DNA of 5,790 nucleotides from an uncultured Clostridia bacterium (GTDB taxonomy: Bacteria; Bacillota; Clostridia; Oscillospirales; Acutalibacteraceae), in assembly GCA_946405565.1 (NCBI GenBank), contig CAMJHU010000158.1, positions 1 to 5,790 of the forward strand, read 5' to 3'. Made by a program: the position numbers and the translations under genes. The notes beneath the pieces are model-generated. The model did no database searches and was not told the origin of the DNA. It saw nothing but the letters and a program-made list of their open reading frames with translations. This document shows, piece by piece, positions 1 through 5,790 of the stretch (its first letter is position 1; every line of letters begins with the position of its first letter).

Positions 1-638
1 TCAAAGCCCTTGAGCGCCACCAGCGCCAGCATCACCAGCGCGGTCTTTCCTTCGGTATGCTCCGGATGACTATCGCGCTGGCAAAAGCGGAAAAACCACA
101 GACTCACTCCAAAAACAACCAATTCCAGCAGACCGTCCAGCCAATATACCGCGAAAACATGAAGATCATGCGCCTCGTCGTACACTGTCATGAACGAAAA
201 ATCCACTTCATAGCCCAGTTCCGTACCGGTGAAATAGGTGGCAAACCGTCCCACCGCAACGGCAAACGCACCGCCTACGGCAAGACAATCCATTAATCCA
301 CCGAAATCGTCGATATTTGCTACCAGCATAGCCATCGACACGCCCAGATAGACGCCAAAAAATGCGCCATAAAGTCCGTAACCGCCTTCTGTCAGCTTTG
401 TCATCTGTGCCAATCCCTCAAATTCCCGCATGGAAAACAGACAGTAAAACCATCTCGCGCACAGCAATCCCAACGGAATCGAAAAAATCATGCTGATAAA
501 GATATCCGATACAGCCTTTTCCTGTGTGCCACGCAGCACACAGGCAATCACAATCCCCACCAGACAGCCAAATGCCACAAATACGCCAAACCAGCTGATT
601 GTCACGGTATCTCCGATCAATGCCAAACGATTGTCCAA
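1..638 (-). CDS. Divergent Lgt-family (prolipoprotein diacylglyceryl transferase-like) membrane protein, C-terminus cut by window edge
   Basis: The open frame runs off the left edge; 212 residues are visible. True Lgt moves diacylglycerol from phosphatidylglycerol to the lipobox cysteine of prolipoproteins. Family resemblance shows in several hydrophobic segments (about residues 12-34, 45-68, 86-107, 115-136, 162-183, and a sixth starting near 199), in ISWFG (14-18, Lgt WYG region), GGYGLYGAFFG (85-95, Lgt GGxxxHGGLIG region), and GRFATYFTGTELG (130-142, Lgt signature GRxGNFxNxExxG). Compared with E. coli Lgt, Arg143 and Gly154 are kept (R131, G142), but Tyr26 is Phe17, Asn146 is Thr134 and Glu151 is Thr139. 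The HPSQLYE motif is reduced to H160 and Y165. I choose the TTG start at 638 because AAGGGGGAG (654-646) lies 7 bases upstream; the first ATG is much further in. It starts 19 bases after the glycosidase gene, third in its operon. Family membership is fairly sure; Lgt activity is doubtful. Confidence 0.82.
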   Translation of the reverse strand, partial: MDNRLALIGDTVTISWFGVFVAFGCLVGIVIACVLRGTQEKAVSDIFISMIFSIPLGLLCARWFYCLFSMREFEGLAQMTKLTEGGYGLYGAFFGVYLGVSMAMLVANIDDFGGLMDCLAVGGAFAVAVGRFATYFTGTELGYEVDFSFMTVYDEAHDLHVFAVYWLDGLLELVVFGVSLWFFRFCQRDSHPEHTEGKTALVMLALVALKGF

Positions 639-657
639 TCCTTTTCTCCCCCTTGCG

Positions 658-1686
658 TCAGGATTCTGCCGAAGCAAAATACATAATATCACTCATAGCG
701 CGTTCAACGCCTTTATAGGCAATCCTATTGTAAACTTTTCCGTTAAACAGCAGCGTACCGGTCTGTCCGCCGTCGAGATTGTAAGCCGTGACACATCCCT
801 TGCTTTCCATCAGTTCCGCCATCTGCCGACAGGTCAGTCCCGGACGGTACAGCGTACAGAAAAGATAGTGCCTCTCCCCCAACTGACCAATCGCCGAACG
901 CGCCACAGTCTGATACAGCTCGCCAAGCACCTGATCACTCCAATGATCGGAGGAAAGCGCCTGTCCGTTCTCTACCAGTGCCGGACCGAAGGTAAAGGAA
1001 AGCATGATATCGTCAGCGCCTTGTTCCCGGATCCGGCTGCGAAGGGCATCATCACGCCAGATATGGAAATTTCCCTCATAATCCACCGTCAGGACGTCCA
1101 GAACACTGCTGCCACGCCGGTCGCAAATCACGGTGCCATACTGTATCACAATGCCGAAATTGCGGAATTTATGAAAATCAGCCGACATCCCCACCACGCC
1201 GTGAGAAGCCAGAAACATGTTGGACGGATACTGATATCCCCTTGCGTTATAATCTCCGTGCGCCCACTGGCGGCGAAATTGGGACGGATGCTGAATCATC
1301 ACATCCGCGTAATAGGCGGTGCTGTCCACACCGCTGTTGCTGTTGTGATACGGTTCGCTCCAGCATTTGACCACGATGGTACTGTCCTTGTAACAGCTCA
1401 TGCCGTTTTCTTCGTAATAATGACTGGGATCAGGCTCTTTCTCCGGCACACTGAAATCATAGGGCAGCACCCTGGCGCTTTGGATGCCCACAACCTCCGA
1501 CAGAAGTTCTCCTGCTTTATTATTCAGATAAGCCGACGCGGCATCTCCTGAAAGCTGTACGTTTTCCACCTTCGCGGTAGGAGAAACGGCAAAATATGCC
1601 AAACCTCCTATCATGGCTGCACATAGCAGAAAACAAAGCAGCACTGTCAAAAAGCTGCGTTTCTTTTTTCTTTGACCGTTACGCAT
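658..1686 (-). CDS. Membrane-anchored phosphodiester glycosidase family protein (NAGPA domain)
   Basis: The predicted protein has 342 residues. The N-terminus is basic (residues 2-10), followed by one hydrophobic segment (about 11-33) with no lipobox or clear cleavage site, so a type II anchor with an extracytoplasmic domain is likely. The catalytic part has NAGPA-family (PF09992) landmarks: VGMSADF near 165-171, FTFGPALVENG near 231-241, ARSAIGQ at 262-268, and NLDGGQT (303-309) followed by NGKVYN (315-320). The family includes the mammalian uncovering enzyme, which cleaves GlcNAc from a phosphodiester; bacterial members are thought to act on sugar-phosphate diesters, but the substrate here is unknown. 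An upstream in-frame TTG at 1701 is possible, yet GGAG (1699-1696) overlaps it and sits 9 bases before ATG 1686, so I prefer 1686. The gene overlaps the upstream lipoprotein gene by 8 bases (ATGCGTAA), suggesting translational coupling. Confidence 0.9.
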   Translation of the reverse strand: MRNGQRKKKRSFLTVLLCFLLCAAMIGGLAYFAVSPTAKVENVQLSGDAASAYLNNKAGELLSEVVGIQSARVLPYDFSVPEKEPDPSHYYEENGMSCYKDSTIVVKCWSEPYHNSNSGVDSTAYYADVMIQHPSQFRRQWAHGDYNARGYQYPSNMFLASHGVVGMSADFHKFRNFGIVIQYGTVICDRRGSSVLDVLTVDYEGNFHIWRDDALRSRIREQGADDIMLSFTFGPALVENGQALSSDHWSDQVLGELYQTVARSAIGQLGERHYLFCTLYRPGLTCRQMAELMESKGCVTAYNLDGGQTGTLLFNGKVYNRIAYKGVERAMSDIMYFASAES

Positions 1687-2302
1687 TGCTGTCATCTCCA
1701 AAAATAGCCCGGATCAGCTCCGTTTCCTGTCGGATTTTCCACTGGTTATCTTCCCACTCAAAATGAACTGTCACATCCTGTTCTACTGTCCCCACCGAGT
1801 CGCCGTAGGCGCCTATCGCAATACAGATGATATTACCAACATCCTGTTTGTCTTTTTGTTTGTCAAGGCTTTTCAGACCATGATTGGTCAAATATTCGTA
1901 TTCCAATGGCATATAATTGGTTTTGATTGCCTGAACCAATCCGTTCCAATTCAGTGCGGTGACGCGAACGGTACAGGATGCCGTGAGCTGATCGGTTTGG
2001 CATTCACCGATGGGAGTATAGTCCAAATGCTCCATACATTTGTTTGCCAGCGGCAGAACCACGTTGTATTCGGTATTGTCCTTGATCACAAAACTCTCAT
2101 GATCCGCCAGATAGCGACTGCACGTTTGATACTGACCGGATTTCAGTGCCTCAAAAAAATGATTCAGCACCATGTCGGGCGTTTCGCTGTCGGTCAGAAT
2201 CAAAGGCTGAAACCAATCGTCACATCCGCTTACCAGCAGCACCGACAACGCAACCAGCCATGCCGCCGCACAGCGAACGGCTGTTTTTTTGATATGTCTC
2301 AT
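1679..2302 (-). CDS. Secreted lipoprotein of unknown function
   Basis: The predicted protein has 207 residues. A lipoprotein signal peptide is clear: basic N-terminus (MRHIKK), hydrophobic core about residues 12-24, and lipobox VSGC with Cys27 as the lipidation site. The mature part begins DDWFQP, then ETPDMVLNHFFEALKSGQY (about 40-58), the helix-type opening common in NTF2-like or DUF4878-type lipoproteins. It ends in a strand-rich stretch (VTVHFEWEDNQWKI) that also fits an NTF2-like fold. That fold is my inference; no enzyme motif is visible. The frame is open back to 2347, but that upstream start lies inside the promoter -10 box, while ATG 2302 has GGGGAGGAG (2317-2309) 6 bases upstream, so 2302 is chosen. 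First gene of a three-gene operon with a glycosidase and an Lgt-like protein. Confidence 0.85.
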   Translation of the reverse strand: MRHIKKTAVRCAAAWLVALSVLLVSGCDDWFQPLILTDSETPDMVLNHFFEALKSGQYQTCSRYLADHESFVIKDNTEYNVVLPLANKCMEHLDYTPIGECQTDQLTASCTVRVTALNWNGLVQAIKTNYMPLEYEYLTNHGLKSLDKQKDKQDVGNIICIAIGAYGDSVGTVEQDVTVHFEWEDNQWKIRQETELIRAIFGDDSNA

Positions 2303-2308
2303 CACCGT

Positions 2309-2317
2309 CTCCTCCCC
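2309..2317 (-). promoter_or_regulatory. Strong ribosome binding site of the lipoprotein gene
   Basis: On the minus strand GGGGAGGAG stands 6 bases before ATG 2302. It decides the start against the in-frame codon at 2347, which would fall within the promoter. Confidence 0.85.
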
Positions 2318-2345
2318 ATTGAGATTGCTAGAATGATATACTATC

Positions 2346-2374
2346 ATATTACCATATTGTTCTACCTATTGCAA
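2346..2374 (-). promoter_or_regulatory. Sigma-A type promoter of the lipoprotein/glycosidase/Lgt-like operon
   Basis: On the minus strand a -35 box TTGCAA (2374-2369) and a -10 box TAATAT (2351-2346) are separated by exactly 17 bases. Transcription should begin near 2339, giving a leader of about 37 bases before ATG 2302. No operator-like inverted repeat was noticed around it. The match was read by eye; no start-site data are available. Confidence 0.75.
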
Positions 2375-2417
2375 CCCAAAGATCAGAAAAACAACCTTCC
2401 GTTTCTATCGCACCGAC

Positions 2418-2726
2418 CTAATGCAGCAAAATCCACGCCAGCGTCAGCAGAAGCGCCAGAATCAGCAGAATGGGACCAAACACCAGCAGTGCGGAAAGGA
2501 TCAACGCAAATACGTCGCCCTTCTCCAGTCCCAAATCCTCGTTTTGCTGTCGATATGCCTTGGCTTTTGTCATTGCCTCGCGGATATCCTCCGCTTTTTG
2601 TGTATCTTCGCAAAATTGTTCATTGTCCGATGGTTCAGTCTGTTCCATCGCTTCTAGATAACGTCGATTGCGTTCCTGCATAACCTCCATATCACGCTTG
2701 ACTTTTTTATCAAACAACATAAACAA
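2418..2726 (-). CDS. Small single-span membrane protein, unknown function
   Basis: The predicted protein has 102 residues; I do not recognise a named family. The first two thirds (about residues 7-66) are hydrophilic, highly charged and rich in Glu, Gln, Lys and Arg, and look helical, possibly a short coiled coil. Residues 72-100 form a strongly hydrophobic Leu/Ile/Ala-rich segment, so the protein is likely anchored by its C-terminus or by a helical hairpin around the central GP (84-85). There is no signal peptide. The start is TTG 2726, with GGGGAG (2739-2734) 7 bases upstream; the ATG at 2720 would give a spacing of 13 bases. It lies after the opp terminator and 115 bases before the lipoprotein gene. 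I saw no terminator after it, so read-through into that operon is possible. A clear promoter of its own was not found. Confidence 0.72.
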   Translation of the reverse strand: MFMLFDKKVKRDMEVMQERNRRYLEAMEQTEPSDNEQFCEDTQKAEDIREAMTKAKAYRQQNEDLGLEKGDVFALILSALLVFGPILLILALLLTLAWILLH

Positions 2727-2733
2727 ACATCAT

Positions 2734-2739
2734 CTCCCC
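2734..2739 (-). promoter_or_regulatory. Ribosome binding site supporting a TTG start
   Basis: GGGGAG on the minus strand is 7 bases from TTG 2726 and 13 from ATG 2720, so it favours the TTG as the start of the small membrane protein. Confidence 0.65.
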
Positions 2740-2756
2740 GATAGATTTGACATATG

Positions 2757-2809
2757 AAAAAAATTCAAAAAAGCGCGGCAAGTACCGATAAGGGTGTACC
2801 ACCGCGCTT
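2757..2809 (-). terminator. Intrinsic terminator of the opp operon
   Basis: A perfect 8-base-pair stem joins CCGCGCTT (2802-2809) with AAGCGCGG (2771-2778). The loop region can pair further through GTAC (2782-2785) and GTAC (2796-2799). Read on the minus strand, the stem is followed by six Ts, then GAA, then seven Ts, a classic rho-independent terminator about 44 bases after the oppF stop codon. In plus orientation only a weaker CTTTTG follows, so minus-strand function is favoured. Confidence 0.88.
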
Positions 2810-2852
2810 CTTTTGACACGCTATCAGAAAAACAAGGGAAAATTATGAGTGG

Positions 2853-4418
2853 TTATTCCGTATCCTTCTCCTGATTGACGGGAGGCAAATCGGAAATATC
2901 GCCCAGAATATGGTGACATGCCACAAAATGATTGGGTCTGACTTCACGGAATTCCGGGGTAATATTTTTGCAGACTTCTGTACAATATTTGCAGCGGGTG
3001 TGAAACTTGCAGCCCTTGGGAGGATTGACCGGACTGGGAATATCGCCTTCCAGAATCACCAGCTCACGGTCATCATCCACGTTGGTTGTGGGAATGGCGG
3101 AAAGCAGCGCTTCTGTATAGGGATGAAGCGGATGGTCAAACAGTTCTTGGGAATCGCTCAGCTCCACCATATTGCCCAGATACATGACACCAATACGGTC
3201 GGAGATGTACTTGACAACCGACAGATCATGGGTAATAAAGAGATAGGTCAGATTGTTCTGTTCCTTCAGATCCTGCAGCAGGTTAATAATCTGCGACTGA
3301 ATGGAAACATCCAACGCGGAAACCGCTTCGTCACAAATCACAAATTTCGGATTGGTGGAAAGCGCGCGGGCGATGCCGATGCGCTGACGCTGTCCGCCCG
3401 AAAACTGATGCGGAAAACGGTGAATGAAATAGGGCGCCAGTCCGCACTTGGTCATGATTTCCAGAATGCGATCCTGCATACGGGGACTGTTTTTGCTGTA
3501 ATACTTATGGGCGACCATGCCCTCGCCGATGATCTGTCCCACCGTCATTCTGGGATTGAGCGACGAATAGGGATCCTGGAAAATCAGCTGCAATTCACTG
3601 CGGAAGCTGCGCATTTCCTCGGTGGTCAGACGGGACAGGTCGATGCCGTCGTCACGGTAGACCTCGTACTTCTGGAATTCAGGGCCATTGACGTAAGGTT
3701 CGCGCATTTTGTCGATTTCGTCCAATGCCTCGTCCAGTTTGCCACGCGTTTCACCCAGTTTGATATCAATTTCTTCGATGTCCTTCTTCAGAGAAGCAAC
3801 CTTGCTGTCGCCCTTCCCTTTATTCTGCCATACATACTCCGCGTCTGCCAGCTTGCTTTCCAGCACACGGCGACGGTCATGCAGCTTGCGGATTTCCGCG
3901 GAATGGGAACGAGCCTTCATAAACGCTTCCTGAATCGGCGCGCAGTCCTCTACCGTGATGAAGCCGCCAAAGATACTCGCAATGTTGAAGAGTGCCGCGT
4001 CAGCGTCCCGCTTCGCCTGACGGAGCGCCTCACTTTTGGCGTTCTGATCACTTTCACCCGCTTTGTCAAAAGCCGCCTGTGCCTCCTTCTCTTTCTGCTG
4101 AAGCCGGACCAGTTCCTTTTTCAGCGAGGGAAGGTTTTTAATCGTATCGTGAACGTACTGCGGCGCGAATTCGTCAAGAGACTGTCCGTAATACATGGTG
4201 CGTCCGTCGGTCTGCGGATAGAGCTGGAGCAGCGTGCGTCCGAACGTGGACTTACCGCAGCCCGATTCACCGACCAAACCGAAGGTCTCGCCTTCATAAA
4301 TATTCACGTCGATACCGTCGTTCGCCTTGACATACAGCCCCTTGGTGCTGAGCGGAAAGTACTGCTTCAGATTGGTGATTTTAAGGAGAATTTTCTTTTC
4401 GCCGTTATTTTGTGCCAT
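2853..4418 (-). CDS. oppF: Oligopeptide/dipeptide ABC transporter ATPase, OppF type, with a large internal insertion
   Basis: A cytoplasmic ATPase subunit that pairs with OppD to power peptide import through OppB/OppC. The 521 residues hold every ABC motif: Walker A GESGCGKST (50-58), Q-loop Gln281 in IFQDPYSSLNP, signature FSGGQRQR (339-346), Walker B ending CDEA (362-365) and H-loop His397. The C-terminal oligopeptide-transporter domain has cysteines 470, 476, 483 and 501, the pattern reported to bind a [4Fe-4S] cluster in related Dpp/Opp ATPases. Usual members have roughly 310-340 residues. The excess is about 175 residues at 83-257, rich in Lys, Glu, Asp, Arg and Ala, probably helical coiled coil. 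The QDPYSSLNPRMTV stretch favours OppF/DppF over OppD. AAGGAGG (4434-4428) lies 9 bases before ATG 4418, and the gene overlaps oppD by 14 bases. The true substrate (oligopeptide, dipeptide or nickel) cannot be read from this subunit. Confidence 0.93.
   Translation of the reverse strand: MAQNNGEKKILLKITNLKQYFPLSTKGLYVKANDGIDVNIYEGETFGLVGESGCGKSTFGRTLLQLYPQTDGRTMYYGQSLDEFAPQYVHDTIKNLPSLKKELVRLQQKEKEAQAAFDKAGESDQNAKSEALRQAKRDADAALFNIASIFGGFITVEDCAPIQEAFMKARSHSAEIRKLHDRRRVLESKLADAEYVWQNKGKGDSKVASLKKDIEEIDIKLGETRGKLDEALDEIDKMREPYVNGPEFQKYEVYRDDGIDLSRLTTEEMRSFRSELQLIFQDPYSSLNPRMTVGQIIGEGMVAHKYYSKNSPRMQDRILEIMTKCGLAPYFIHRFPHQFSGGQRQRIGIARALSTNPKFVICDEAVSALDVSIQSQIINLLQDLKEQNNLTYLFITHDLSVVKYISDRIGVMYLGNMVELSDSQELFDHPLHPYTEALLSAIPTTNVDDDRELVILEGDIPSPVNPPKGCKFHTRCKYCTEVCKNITPEFREVRPNHFVACHHILGDISDLPPVNQEKDTE
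3648..4172 (-). other. Inserted helical/coiled-coil segment inside OppF
   Basis: This codes for OppF residues 83-257. The distance from Walker A Lys to Q-loop Gln is 225 residues here but 50 in the adjacent OppD, an excess of exactly 175. Two charged helical stretches (about 95-142 and 163-239) flank a more mixed piece (FNIASIFGGFITVEDC, 144-159). The frame is kept throughout and ABC motifs on both sides are intact, so this is a real domain insertion and not a frameshift artefact. Exact edges are approximate. Confidence 0.85.
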
Positions 4419-5424
4419 TTTGTCTTTCCTCCTTATTGGGATAGAAGCAGCGTACCTGCTGCTTATCGCTGATCTTGGTCAGCTCCGGTTCGCACTCGCG
4501 GCACTTGTCAGTCGCGTATTTGCAGCGGGGCGCAAACTTGCAGCCCTTGGGCAGGTCGAGCGGATGCGGCACCGCGCCGGGAATCGCCTGCAAACGCTCG
4601 TTGGCGGGCGTGTCAAGGCGCGGAATGGAAACCAGCAGTCCCTCGGTATAGGGATGAGAACAGGGCGTTTTCGGGTCAAACAGCACCTTCGCGGGCACAC
4701 TCTCCACCACCTGTCCGCAATACATGACCGCCACAAAATCAGCCATCTGATTGATCACGCCGAGGTCGTGGGTAATAAACAGAATACTGGTACCGCGTTC
4801 GGCTTGCAGTTCGTTCATCAGGCGGAGAATCTGCGCCTGAATGGTCACATCGAGTGCCGTGGTGGGTTCGTCGGCAATGAGCAGCTTGGGCTTGCAGGCG
4901 AGCGCCATGGCGATCATCACGCGCTGACGCATACCGCCGGAGAGTTGATGCGGATACTGTTTGGCGACGATCTCCGGATTCGGGATCTTCACCGAACGGA
5001 GAATTTCCACCGCCTGTTTGGCAGCTTCCTTCTTGTCCATGCCCTGATGAATCATGAACACTTCCGAAATCTGCTTTTCAATCGTAAAGACCGGATTTAA
5101 ACTGGTCATCGGCTCCTGGAAAATCACGGAGATATCGTTGCCTCTGACCTCATACATTTCGTTTTTGGAAATTTTTGTCAGGTCTCTGCCGTCAAACAGA
5201 ATCTCACCGCTGTCAATATAACCGTTTTCATCGAGCAGCCGCAGAATGCTCATAGCGGACACGCTTTTGCCCGAACCCGATTCGCCCACGATGCCCAGTG
5301 TTTCCCCCTCACGCACGGCATAGGAGGTGTCATTGACCGCCTTGATCACGCCGCGGCGGGAGGTAAAAAAGGTGTGCAGATGCTTGACTTCCAGCAGGAA
5401 TTGTTTTTCTTTGTTTTCTTCCAT
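4405..5424 (-). CDS. oppD: Oligopeptide/dipeptide ABC transporter ATPase, OppD type
   Basis: The second ATPase of the peptide importer, 339 residues, normal family length. Visible motifs are Walker A GESGSGKS (47-54), Q-loop Gln103 in IFQEPMTSLNPVFT, signature LSGGMRQR (161-168), Walker B LLIADEP (181-187) and H-loop His219. IFQEPMTSLNP and SGGMRQRVMIAMAL are typical of OppD/DppD. The C-terminal domain carries cysteines 295, 301, 308 and 326 in the same spacing as OppF (C-x5-C-x6-C, then a later C), the likely [4Fe-4S] ligands; Cys311 is extra. ATG 5424 is the only sensible start, since an in-frame stop lies three codons upstream and the next Met is residue 57. The ribosome binding site directly before it is poor; a strong one lies further up beyond a hairpin. 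The gene follows the oppC-type gene by 63 bases. Confidence 0.95.
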   Translation of the reverse strand: MEENKEKQFLLEVKHLHTFFTSRRGVIKAVNDTSYAVREGETLGIVGESGSGKSVSAMSILRLLDENGYIDSGEILFDGRDLTKISKNEMYEVRGNDISVIFQEPMTSLNPVFTIEKQISEVFMIHQGMDKKEAAKQAVEILRSVKIPNPEIVAKQYPHQLSGGMRQRVMIAMALACKPKLLIADEPTTALDVTIQAQILRLMNELQAERGTSILFITHDLGVINQMADFVAVMYCGQVVESVPAKVLFDPKTPCSHPYTEGLLVSIPRLDTPANERLQAIPGAVPHPLDLPKGCKFAPRCKYATDKCRECEPELTKISDKQQVRCFYPNKEERQNGTK

Positions 5425-5438
5425 CTTATCTTACCGTC

Positions 5439-5471
5439 GCTTTTTGAAAGACCGCAATCCTTCAAAAAAGC
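5439..5471 (-). promoter_or_regulatory. Hairpin in the oppC-oppD leader, next to a strong Shine-Dalgarno sequence
   Basis: Arms GCTTTTTGAAAG (5439-5450) and CTTCAAAAAAGC (5460-5471), given on the plus strand, pair over 11 base pairs with one bulged A in each arm and a 9-base loop. On the transcript the sequence AAAGGAGG (5478-5471) abuts the base of this stem. If folded, about 14 bases remain between the stem and ATG 5424, so the structure could bring the strong Shine-Dalgarno sequence close to the oppD start. The stem is A/T-rich, so stability is moderate. A terminator role is unlikely, as no T-run follows. Confidence 0.5.
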
Positions 5472-5487
5472 CTCCTTTCTCAAAAAA

Positions 5488-5790
5488 TTATCTGCCGTTG
5501 GCTTTCGGATCGAGGGCGTCACGCAGACCGTCGCCGATCAGGTTGATACAAATGCAGGCTACGCCGAAAATCGCGCCGACAAACAACCAGTTCCACCAGT
5601 AGTTCTGAATGATAATGCTGTTATTGGCGCCGGTCAGCATATTGCCCCATGTAGGCGTGGGCAGCGGTACACCGAAGCCGAGGTAAGAGAGGGTGGATTC
5701 GGTCAGCATGGAGGTACCGAAGGCAAGCGTGATGGATACCAGACAAACCGACATGACATTGGGAATGATATGGGAGAAGATGATCTTTCC
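5488..5790 (-). CDS. oppC: Peptide ABC transporter permease, OppC type, C-terminal part only
   Basis: The window holds the last 100 residues plus the stop codon; the gene continues beyond the right edge, so its start is not visible. The piece opens with GKIIFSHIIPNVMS, the end of the EAA-type loop that contacts the ATPases in binding-protein-dependent permeases. It continues through hydrophobic segments, including LTESTLSYLGFGVPLPTPTWGNML, the hallmark of OppC/DppC permeases. A last membrane helix (about WLFVGAIFGVACICINLIGDGLRDALDPK) matches the family's usual C-terminal end with the conserved GDxLRDxLDP. It precedes oppD in the common B-C-D-F order. OppC versus DppC cannot be told apart from this fragment. 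Confidence 0.93.
   Translation of the reverse strand, partial: GKIIFSHIIPNVMSVCLVSITLAFGTSMLTESTLSYLGFGVPLPTPTWGNMLTGANNSIIIQNYWWNWLFVGAIFGVACICINLIGDGLRDALDPKANGR

Noticed and set aside
490..1551. Long plus-strand open frames opposite the glycosidase gene, and similar long ones opposite oppF (2910-4472), oppD (4327-5100) and the lipoprotein (1763-2683).
   Set aside because: They are antisense shadows: low-complexity His/Arg/Ile-rich translations with no recognisable domain, while the minus-strand frames carry clear family motifs and ribosome binding sites.
2383..2613. A 76-codon minus-strand frame overlapping the small membrane protein gene.
   Set aside because: It is out of frame with a better supported gene, has Gly/Arg-rich composition with no hydrophobic or domain signal, and has no convincing ribosome binding site that I could see.
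2740..2768. Possible promoter for the small membrane protein: TTGAAT (2768-2763), 17 bases, TCTATC (2745-2740), minus strand.
   Set aside because: The -10 box is poor, and transcription would begin at or after the ribosome binding site. The -35 box is largely the terminator T-tract.
2773..2815. Plus-strand sequence AAGGGTGTACCACCGCG resembling the conserved T-box antiterminator core (AAGGGTGGTACCGCG).
   Set aside because: The match is broken by rearranged bases, no T-box stem I is visible upstream, and no plus-strand gene follows. A minus-strand intrinsic terminator explains the pairing fully.
2813..2846. Perfect -35 box TTGACA on the plus strand at 2813-2818.
   Set aside because: No -10 box occurs 16-18 bases downstream, the nearest A/T-rich candidate is 24 bases away, and there is no plus-strand gene.

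Overview
The window reads as chromosomal DNA from an anaerobic Gram-positive bacterium, most likely a clostridial gut lineage of the Ruminococcaceae/Oscillospiraceae kind. This rests on strong AGGAGG-type ribosome binding sites, TTG starts, tightly packed same-strand genes and the protein types seen. The taxonomic placement is inference. Every supported gene lies on the minus strand, so transcription runs from position 5790 towards 1.

Right part (5790 to 2757): the distal end of an oligopeptide/dipeptide ABC transporter operon. It holds the C-terminal end of an OppC-type permease (cut by the window edge), then the OppD-type ATPase, then the OppF-type ATPase, closed by an intrinsic terminator at 2757-2809. 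OppD and OppF overlap by 14 bases. Both carry the C-terminal four-cysteine motif of this family. OppF is unusual: about 175 extra residues, largely charged and helical, sit between Walker A and the Q-loop. A hairpin lies between a strong Shine-Dalgarno sequence and the oppD start codon.

Middle (2726 to 2418): a small protein with a charged N-terminal half and one C-terminal hydrophobic helix, unknown function, TTG start.

Left part (2374 to 1): a near-consensus sigma-A promoter (TTGCAA, 17 bases, TAATAT) drives a compact three-gene envelope operon. It encodes a secreted lipoprotein, a membrane-anchored phosphodiester glycosidase (NAGPA family) and a divergent Lgt-family membrane protein that continues past the left edge. 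The Lgt-like protein keeps the fold but lacks several residues essential in true prolipoprotein diacylglyceryl transferase, so it is probably a paralogue with another role. All three products are predicted to sit at the membrane or face outward, which suggests a joint job in envelope lipid or phospho-glycan chemistry. That is the least familiar system in the window.

No RNA genes, CRISPR arrays, insertion sequences or phage genes were seen, and no gene-free stretch exceeds 300 bases.
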